This document shows positions 34,023 through 39,301 of a DNA stretch of 39,301 nt, piece by piece. A program made the translations under genes and the position numbers. Within the stretch, counting starts at the first letter, position 1, and each line of letters starts with the position of its first letter. Source of the DNA: Christensenellaceae bacterium. GTDB lineage: Bacteria; Bacillota; Clostridia; Christensenellales; Aristaeellaceae. The notes under the pieces are model-generated. The model had not been told where the DNA came from. It saw only the letters and a list, made by a program, of their open reading frames with translations, and made no database searches. Location: positions 1 through 39,301 of the forward strand of contig JAHHSO010000016.1 of assembly GCA_020025205.1 (NCBI GenBank), written 5' to 3'.

Positions 34023-35069
34023 ATGGAACAGGAAAACTTTACACGGTCAGTCCTTGACTGGTACGATCAGGCGCATAGAGACCTGCCCTGGCGGCATACA
34101 AAGGATGCTTACCGCATCTGGATATCGGAGATCATGCTCCAGCAGACGCGGGCAGAAACTGTCATTTCCTATTATGAGCGGTTTTTGCGGCTTTATCCAA
34201 CGGTTGAGGCGTTGGCACAGGCGGATGACGAAGAACTTTTAAAGGCGTGGGAAGGGCTGGGCTATTACAGCCGCGCCCGGTCGCTTAAAAAGGCGGCGGG
34301 GATCATTGTAAGCCAATTTGGCGGGCAGCTGCCCCAAACGGTCAAAGAGCTGGAATCCCTGCCCGGCATTGGCAGCTATACGGCGGGGGCAATTGCTTCC
34401 ATTGCATATGGCGTCCCGGCAGCCGCGGTGGACGGCAATGTGGAACGGGTGCTTTGCCGATACGATGCCGTTCAGGATGAAATGGGCTCGCCTGCGTCCC
34501 GGCGGATGATCTGGGCGCGGGCGCAGGAGCTTGTGCCGCCGGATCGCCCCGGCGCATTTGCCAACGCCATGATGGAAATGGGCGCAACGCTGTGTACGCC
34601 GAAAAATCCATCCTGCCTGATCTGCCCGGTGAGGGAGAGGTGCAGGGGATTTGCGCAGGGGCTTGCGGCGCAGCTGCCTCGCAAGCCCGCCAAGAAAAAG
34701 CCGCGCGTGGAAAACCGTGCTGTGCTGCTTGTGTTTTGCGGGGAGCGCGTGCTGACCGTTCTGCGAAAAGAAAAACTGCTGGGCGGGCTGTTTGTTTTCC
34801 CGGATGTATTGGAAGAAAATGATCCGGCTGTTTTCTGCAAAGCGCTGGAAGAGCGGGGCATCAAGGCCGCTTATGACCGCAGGCTGGGGCATGCTCGCCA
34901 TATCTTCACCCATATCATCTGGGAAATGGAGATTCACGCGCTGGAAGCGGAGGCGTGTGTGCCCGTTGAAGATGGCCGATGGGTCGATAAAAAGGAACTT
35001 GCGGCGCTGCCCATGCCAACCGCTGTCAAATCTGCCCGACAACATGCCATGAAAAAACTGGAGGGCTGA
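34023..35069 (+). CDS. mutY: A/G-specific adenine DNA glycosylase MutY
   Basis: Base-excision repair enzyme of 348 residues that removes adenine paired with 8-oxoguanine. The catalytic glutamate is E36 (WISEIMLQQT) and the catalytic aspartate D137 (AAVDGNVERVL), after the helix-hairpin-helix LPGIGSYTAGA. The [4Fe-4S] cysteines follow C-x6-C-x2-C-x5-C (C191, C198, C201, C207). The C-terminal 130 residues form the NUDIX-like domain that reads 8-oxoG. GGAGG lies five bases before the ATG at 34023; an ATG four codons earlier would put the site inside the gene. A terminator overlaps the stop. Confidence 0.95.
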   Translation: MEQENFTRSVLDWYDQAHRDLPWRHTKDAYRIWISEIMLQQTRAETVISYYERFLRLYPTVEALAQADDEELLKAWEGLGYYSRARSLKKAAGIIVSQFGGQLPQTVKELESLPGIGSYTAGAIASIAYGVPAAAVDGNVERVLCRYDAVQDEMGSPASRRMIWARAQELVPPDRPGAFANAMMEMGATLCTPKNPSCLICPVRERCRGFAQGLAAQLPRKPAKKKPRVENRAVLLVFCGERVLTVLRKEKLLGGLFVFPDVLEENDPAVFCKALEERGIKAAYDRRLGHARHIFTHIIWEMEIHALEAEACVPVEDGRWVDKKELAALPMPTAVKSARQHAMKKLEG

Positions 35070-35100
35070 CGCGAAAGCTTCTTTTTGTGTCAGCCTTTTT
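35064..35100 (+). terminator. Terminator of mutY
   Basis: GGCTGAC (35064-35070) and GTCAGCC (35089-35095), then TTTTT. The 5' arm includes the mutY stop codon. Confidence 0.85.
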
Positions 35101-35163
35101 CAGCCCGACGCTGTTGTGGCGGCTGCCTTTTTGAAGAAAAACGCAGCTTTTCAGGAATTGCCT

Positions 35164-35192
35164 TTGCCATTGGGCGCACAAGGGGCTATAAT
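35164..35192 (+). promoter_or_regulatory. Promoter of priA
   Basis: TTGCCA (35164-35169) and TATAAT (35187-35192), spacer 17 bp, 31 bp ahead of the start codon. Confidence 0.8.
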
Positions 35193-35223
35193 GGAAAAGA
35201 TTTGATTTGGAGGGGGAAGTGCC

Positions 35224-37467
35224 GTGCAGTTTTGTCAGGTGATCGTGGATATTGCTCACGAGGATGTGGACCGCGTGTTCACCTATCGTGTGCCCGAAGG
35301 GATGGCGCTTTGCCCGGGTATGCGCGTGCATGTGCCGTTTGGCCGTCAGCACCGCGTGGAAGGCATTGTCGTGGAAATGAGCGAACGGTGTGATCTGCCG
35401 CCGGAGCGGGTGAAGAATGTCACGGATACATTGGAAGCGTATCCGGCTGTTCTGCCGCAGCTGCTGGAACTGGCCCGACGGATTAAGGAAAGCTCTTTCT
35501 GCACGCTGGCGCAGGCGCTTCGGCTCATGTTTCCGGCGCAGATGCGCGGCCAGCGCATTTCGGAGAAGACGCGGGAAGTGGCGGTTTTGACGGTTTCGCC
35601 GGATGTTCAGGCGCAGGCGCTTGCGGCGCAGACGCGGGCACCCAAGCGCGCCAAAGTGCTGCAAATGCTGATTGAATCAGAGGCAGGCGAGATGCCTGTG
35701 GACGCGCTGCGGGCAGCGCTGGGCGAATGCCGTCCAATGCTTCAAACGCTTGAGCGCATGGGCTTTGTGAAGCTGGAACACAGGGAAGTGATGCGCAGCC
35801 CCTATGGCGCGATGGAGCGCCTGTCTGCGCAGGACCCGGAGCTGACGGGGCAGCAAAAAGATGTGCTTGCAAAGCTTCTGCCCGCCGTGGAAGAAGGGAA
35901 GGGCGCTTTCCTGCTCTATGGCGTAACGGGCAGCGGCAAGACGGAGGTGTTCATCCGCGCGGTCAGGCGGGCGGCGCAGCTGGGCAAGACGGCCATTGTG
36001 CTCGTGCCGGAAATTGCGCTCACGCCGCAGATGGTCATGTGGTTTCGCTCGCGCTTTGGCGAAGATGCGGCAGTTCTGCATTCCCGGCTGTCTCCGGGTG
36101 AACGCTATGATGAATGGCGGCGGATTCGGCGCGGCGATGTGCGCGTTGTCATTGGGGCGCGCTCAGCCATCTTTGCGCCGCTAGAACATGTGGGGCTTAT
36201 CATCATCGATGAGGAACATGAGCAGACGTATATCGCGGACAATACGCCGCGGTATGATGCGCGCGAGCTGGCACGCATCCGCTGCCAGATTGAGGGCGGC
36301 GTGCTGCTTCTGGCAAGCGCAACGCCGAGTATGCGTTCGTTTGCGCAGGCGGGGCGCGGCGACCTGACGCTGCTGGAAATGCCGCAGCGTGTGGGCAACA
36401 GGCCGATGCCTGCGGTTCATGTGGTGGACATGCGGGAAGAATTGAAAAACGGCAACCGTTCCGTGTTTTCCGGCGCGCTGCTCAATGGGCTGAAAGCCTG
36501 CCTGGATGCGGGAAAACAGGCAATTCTGTTTGTGAACAGACGGGGATATTCCACGTTTGTTTCCTGCCGCTCATGCGGTTATGTGGTGACCTGTGATCAG
36601 TGTGACGTGTCGATGACGTATCACAGCAGTGAAAACGTGCTTCGCTGTCATTACTGCGGCAGAGAAATGCCTGTTCCGCGTGTTTGCCCGGAGTGCGGCA
36701 GCCCGTATATCAAATACTTTGGGGTGGGCACGCAGAAGGTGGAGGAAGAAGTCAAAAAGTTCTTCCCTGATGCGGCGGTTCTGCGCATGGACAATGACAC
36801 AACCCGCGCAAAAGATGCGCATGCCATGCTGCTGGAAAGATTTAGACGTGGAGAAGCCCGGATTCTTGTAGGGACGCAGATGATCGCCAAGGGGCTGGAT
36901 TTTCCCAACGTGACCATGGTGGGCATTGTTGCGGCAGATGCCATGCTGAAATTGCCGGACTATCGTTCCGGCGAGCGCACATTCCAGCTGCTCACACAGG
37001 TTGCTGGACGGGCGGGACGCGCAGACTGTCCGGGAGAGGTCTATTTACAGACTTATGACCCGGAAAACTACGCGGTGCAGGCGGCCAGCCGTCAGGATTA
37101 CCGGGCGTTTTTTGAGGAGGAGATGTTCAGACGAAAGCGTGCGCTGTATCCACCGTATACACGGATTGTACGCCTGCTTTTTGAGACGGATCGGGAAGAA
37201 GAGGCCGACGCAGAGGCAGAATCGGCACTTCGGCAGATGAAGGCGTTTTTTGAGCGGCGCTCCTATTTGCGCAAACTCATCGTTTCCATGCGTGCCATGC
37301 CGTGCCCTGTCCGCAGAATCAGGGGAAAGACGCGTGCACAGGTGATACTCAAGATTGTAGACAGACCAATTTGTCAGGAAGCCGTGGGAAAAATGACGGA
37401 GATTGCCCAGCAGCCGCGCACGAGCGGGGCGTGCATCTGCCAGGTGAACCCTTCCAGCATGCTTTAA
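35224..37467 (+). CDS. priA: Primosomal replication-restart helicase PriA
   Basis: DNA helicase of 747 residues that reloads the replisome at stalled forks. The N-terminal DNA-binding domain (1-100) and a winged helix precede the helicase core: Walker A GVTGSGKT (233-240), DEEH box (329-332), ASATPS, and the C-terminal VGTQMIAKGLDFPNV and QVAGRAGR. Eight zinc cysteines are present at C448, C451, C457, C460, C475, C478, C488 and C491. The GTG start follows GGAGGGGG. It has its own promoter and terminator. Confidence 0.96.
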   Translation: MQFCQVIVDIAHEDVDRVFTYRVPEGMALCPGMRVHVPFGRQHRVEGIVVEMSERCDLPPERVKNVTDTLEAYPAVLPQLLELARRIKESSFCTLAQALRLMFPAQMRGQRISEKTREVAVLTVSPDVQAQALAAQTRAPKRAKVLQMLIESEAGEMPVDALRAALGECRPMLQTLERMGFVKLEHREVMRSPYGAMERLSAQDPELTGQQKDVLAKLLPAVEEGKGAFLLYGVTGSGKTEVFIRAVRRAAQLGKTAIVLVPEIALTPQMVMWFRSRFGEDAAVLHSRLSPGERYDEWRRIRRGDVRVVIGARSAIFAPLEHVGLIIIDEEHEQTYIADNTPRYDARELARIRCQIEGGVLLLASATPSMRSFAQAGRGDLTLLEMPQRVGNRPMPAVHVVDMREELKNGNRSVFSGALLNGLKACLDAGKQAILFVNRRGYSTFVSCRSCGYVVTCDQCDVSMTYHSSENVLRCHYCGREMPVPRVCPECGSPYIKYFGVGTQKVEEEVKKFFPDAAVLRMDNDTTRAKDAHAMLLERFRRGEARILVGTQMIAKGLDFPNVTMVGIVAADAMLKLPDYRSGERTFQLLTQVAGRAGRADCPGEVYLQTYDPENYAVQAASRQDYRAFFEEEMFRRKRALYPPYTRIVRLLFETDREEEADAEAESALRQMKAFFERRSYLRKLIVSMRAMPCPVRRIRGKTRAQVILKIVDRPICQEAVGKMTEIAQQPRTSGACICQVNPSSML

Positions 37468-37478
37468 GGAGACGATTT

Positions 37479-37510
37479 AACAGCCGGGCAATTTCCCGGC
37501 TGTTTGATTT
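37479..37510 (+). terminator. Terminator of priA
   Basis: Perfect 10-bp stem AACAGCCGGG (37479-37488) / CCCGGCTGTT (37495-37504) with a 6-nt loop, then TGATTTT. Confidence 0.9.
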
Positions 37511-37611
37511 TCCGGTTATGGGGAAATATACCGTTTCTTAACTGAACCATGCAAAGGAAGCCGAAAGGCGGGATAAATTTGAAAAACACGGCAAGAGTTG
37601 GGCGGGAATAC

Positions 37612-37640
37612 TTGCCCGATGAACATTTTTGTTTTATAAT
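37612..37640 (+). promoter_or_regulatory. Promoter of the def-fmt operon
   Basis: TTGCCC (37612-37617) and TATAAT (37635-37640), spacer 17 bp. The leader that follows contains two short hairpins, GCCCTGC/GCAGGGC (37663-37680) and CGGTC-TGA-GACCG (37688-37700), before the ribosome site. Confidence 0.75.
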
Positions 37641-37717
37641 GTAAAAGATTATGGAGTATTGTGCCCTGCTGCGGCAGGGCGTGGATACGGTCTGAGACCG
37701 AAAAGGAGAGAACATTA

Positions 37718-38194
37718 ATGGCACTTCGCAAGATCATTTGCATTGAGGATGAACTGCTTCGCAAGAAGAGCCGTCCGGTTGAAAAGTTTGACGAGAAGCT
37801 GCACAGACTCTTGGACGACATGGCCGAGACGATGTATGAGGCCAACGGCGTGGGGCTTGCTGCGCCGCAGGTGGCTGTTTTGCGCCGCGTTGTCGTCATG
37901 GACTGTGGGGACGGACTCATTGAAATGATCAACCCTGAAATCATCAGGACGGAAGGCGAACAGGATGGCCCGGAGGGCTGTCTGTCCATTCCGGGACGCC
38001 GCGGCATGGTTAAGCGTCCGATGCACGTGGAGGCACGCTTCCAGGATCGAAACGGCGAGTGGTATGAAATTGAGGCTGAAGATCTTCTGGCCCGCTGCAT
38101 CATGCACGAGACGGATCATCTGGATGGACGGCTCTATGTGGACGTGATGTCCCGCGAGATTTTCGAGGATGAATTGGAGGAAACGGAAGATTGA
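37718..38194 (+). CDS. def: Peptide deformylase
   Basis: Metalloenzyme of 158 residues that removes the formyl group from new proteins. All three motifs are present: G44-x-G-x-A-A-x-Q51 (GVGLAAPQV), EGCLS with metal ligand C88, and H130-E131-x-x-H134 (HETDHLDG). The ATG at 37718 has AAGGAGAG upstream; the open frame extends earlier through the leader hairpins and is not the start. The stop overlaps the fmt start by four bases (TTGA), so the two enzymes that add and remove the formyl group are coupled. Confidence 0.97.
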   Translation: MALRKIICIEDELLRKKSRPVEKFDEKLHRLLDDMAETMYEANGVGLAAPQVAVLRRVVVMDCGDGLIEMINPEIIRTEGEQDGPEGCLSIPGRRGMVKRPMHVEARFQDRNGEWYEIEAEDLLARCIMHETDHLDGRLYVDVMSREIFEDELEETED

Positions 38195-39129
38195 GGATCG
38201 TTTTCATGGGCACGCCGGATTTTGCTGTACCTTCACTGCGGGCGCTTGTTGAAGGCGGCTGCAATGTGGTCGGCGTATTCTGCCAGCCGGACAGACCTAA
38301 GGGACGCGGCCACAAGCTGGCCTGCTGCCCGGTCAAAGAAGAAGCTGTGCGTTTGGGCATTCCGGTGTTTCAGCCGGAGCGCATCAAACGGGCGGATGGC
38401 GTACAGATGCTGTGCAGCCTTGAGCCGGATCTGTGTGTGACGGCGGCGTTTGGACAGTTGTTGTCGCAGGAAATTCTGGATATCCCGAAGATGGGAACTG
38501 TGAATGTCCACTCGTCGCTTCTGCCTAAACATCGCGGCAGTGCACCGATCAACTGGAGCATCATGATGGGCGATCAGGTGACGGGTGTGACAACCATGTT
38601 TACCGACCGCGGCATGGATACGGGGGACATGCTCCTCAAGGCGGAAACGCTTATCGGAGAAAAGGAAACGGCGGGCGAACTGAGCAGCAGGCTGGCAGAC
38701 ATGGGCGCGGAGCTGCTCATGGAAACGCTCAAAAGGCTCAAGGACGGCACGCTTGTGCGCATCCCTCAGAATCCGGAAGAAGCTACTTACGAGCCTAAAC
38801 TTGACAAGGAGACAGGCCGCATCGACTGGAAAAAGAAGGCGCAGGAGATTGACTGGCTTGTGCGCGGCGCAACGCCATGGCCCGGCGCGTTTACCACGCT
38901 GCCCGAAGGCAATATGAAGATCTTTGAAGTATGCGCACTGGGCACCGGCGCAACTGGAAGGCCTGGACAGGTGCGCAAAGCGGACGGAAAGACAGGGCTT
39001 GTTGTCTCCTGCGGGGATGACGACATGGAACTCGTTCAAATACAAATGCCCGGCGCAAAGCGCATGAACGCGAAGGATTACCTGCGTGGTCACGGGATTG
39101 AAACAGGCATTGTCCTGGGAGAGGTATAA
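38191..39129 (+). CDS. fmt: Methionyl-tRNA formyltransferase
   Basis: Enzyme of 312 residues that formylates initiator Met-tRNA using 10-formyl-THF. The N-terminal FMGTPDFAVPSLRAL, the catalytic NVHSSLLPKHRGSAPINW region (Asn and His) and the later FTDRGMDTGDML (Asp) are standard, followed by the C-terminal beta-barrel tRNA-binding domain (ATYEPKLDKETGRIDW, GATPWPGAFT). The start is TTG at 38191, inside the def stop (TTGA); GGAGGAAACGG upstream lies in the def gene. The next gene begins three bases after its stop. Confidence 0.97.
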   Translation: MRIVFMGTPDFAVPSLRALVEGGCNVVGVFCQPDRPKGRGHKLACCPVKEEAVRLGIPVFQPERIKRADGVQMLCSLEPDLCVTAAFGQLLSQEILDIPKMGTVNVHSSLLPKHRGSAPINWSIMMGDQVTGVTTMFTDRGMDTGDMLLKAETLIGEKETAGELSSRLADMGAELLMETLKRLKDGTLVRIPQNPEEATYEPKLDKETGRIDWKKKAQEIDWLVRGATPWPGAFTTLPEGNMKIFEVCALGTGATGRPGQVRKADGKTGLVVSCGDDDMELVQIQMPGAKRMNAKDYLRGHGIETGIVLGEV

Positions 39130-39132
39130 TAC

Positions 39133-39301
39133 ATGGCAGATAACAGAGGACGCAACGGCGGTTTCCGCCAGAACAGACAGAATGGCGGAAAGCCATCCAA
39201 CACAGAACGCAAGGATTTTGCACCGCGCGGAGACCGTCCGTTTAAGGGAGAACGCAAGGATTTTGCGCCGCGCGGAGACCGTCCGTTTAACGGAGAACGC
39301 A
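39133..39301 (+). CDS. Start of a protein with 15-residue tandem repeats (truncated by the window)
   Basis: Only 56 codons are visible. After MADNRGRNGGFRQNRQNG come repeats of ERKDFAPRGDRPFKG, two full copies and the start of a third. The stretch is rich in R, G, D and N and will be disordered, like RNA-binding RGG tails. In many Bacillota the gene after def-fmt is a zinc protease or the rRNA methyltransferase rsmB, whose RNA target would fit such a tail, but the catalytic part is outside the window. GGAGAGG precedes the ATG. Confidence 0.8.
   Translation, partial: MADNRGRNGGFRQNRQNGGKPSNTERKDFAPRGDRPFKGERKDFAPRGDRPFNGER
39205..39301 (+). repeat. 45-bp tandem repeat inside the last gene
   Basis: Units at 39205-39249 and 39250-39294, differing at only two positions, with a third unit beginning at 39295. 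The length is a multiple of three, so copy number can vary without a frameshift. Confidence 0.9.

Noticed and set aside
1..39301. tRNA, rRNA, CRISPR arrays, insertion sequences, phage genes
   Set aside because: No T-arm plus acceptor pattern, no regularly spaced repeats, and no transposase, integrase or phage structural motif were seen in any frame.

Overview
The window looks like a chromosomal segment of a mid-GC Gram-positive anaerobe of the class Clostridia (Bacillota). Supporting signs are strong AGGAGG-type ribosome sites, canonical TTGACA/TATAAT promoters, a perfect CIRCE element ahead of groESL, a NupOPQ-type importer, OmpR-type two-component pairs of Gram-positive style, Sec signal peptides without outer-membrane features, and a CotH/VTC/DUF4956 operon of the kind seen in clostridial genomes. 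Genus and species cannot be fixed from this sequence. I saw no tRNA, rRNA, CRISPR array, transposase or phage gene.

Layout. 1-266: non-coding, with two hairpin terminators. 267-2866 (minus): response regulator and PhoR/WalK-like kinase. 2935-4758 (minus): a divergent GH127-family protein. 5014-7044 (plus): a eukaryote-like (GH13_8) glycogen branching enzyme, ended by a perfect terminator. 7487-8218: PfkB-type pyridoxal/HMP kinase behind a leader of about 330 nt. 8264-9630: a fluoride riboswitch with overlapping terminator, then a cation:proton antiporter. 9717-11762: iscR-iscS-iscU. 12137-13915 (minus): secreted Gly-rich beta-helix-like protein and a small membrane-anchored protein. 14083-16910: TraX-like membrane protein followed by a second two-component system. 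17055-20653: NupOPQ-type nucleoside/sugar ABC importer without its binding protein. 20848-21723: a membrane-anchored MerR-type regulator behind a 19-bp-spacer promoter. 21822-23979 (minus): an ECF sigma factor fused to a transmembrane segment and an extracytoplasmic domain, overlapping a secreted protein gene.

24178-28825 (minus) is an operon of CotH kinase with three lamin-tail domains, DUF4956 membrane protein and VTC polyphosphate polymerase. It is flanked by a patatin-like pseudoenzyme (plus, 29031-29873) and a secreted caspase-like protease (minus, 29854-31323). 31809-33751 (minus) is groES-groEL under CIRCE. 34023-39301 (plus) is housekeeping: mutY, priA, def, fmt and the start of a protein with 15-residue tandem repeats.

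The housekeeping blocks (isc, groESL, mutY/priA/def/fmt) are conventional. The more novel material is in three surface-signalling loci: the membrane-tethered sigma factor with its overlapping secreted partner; the CotH-DUF4956-VTC operon with neighbouring caspase and dead patatin; and the beta-helix pair. The fluoride riboswitch ahead of a CPA-family antiporter is a clear regulatory finding, supported by both a pseudoknot and a terminator that competes with the aptamer.
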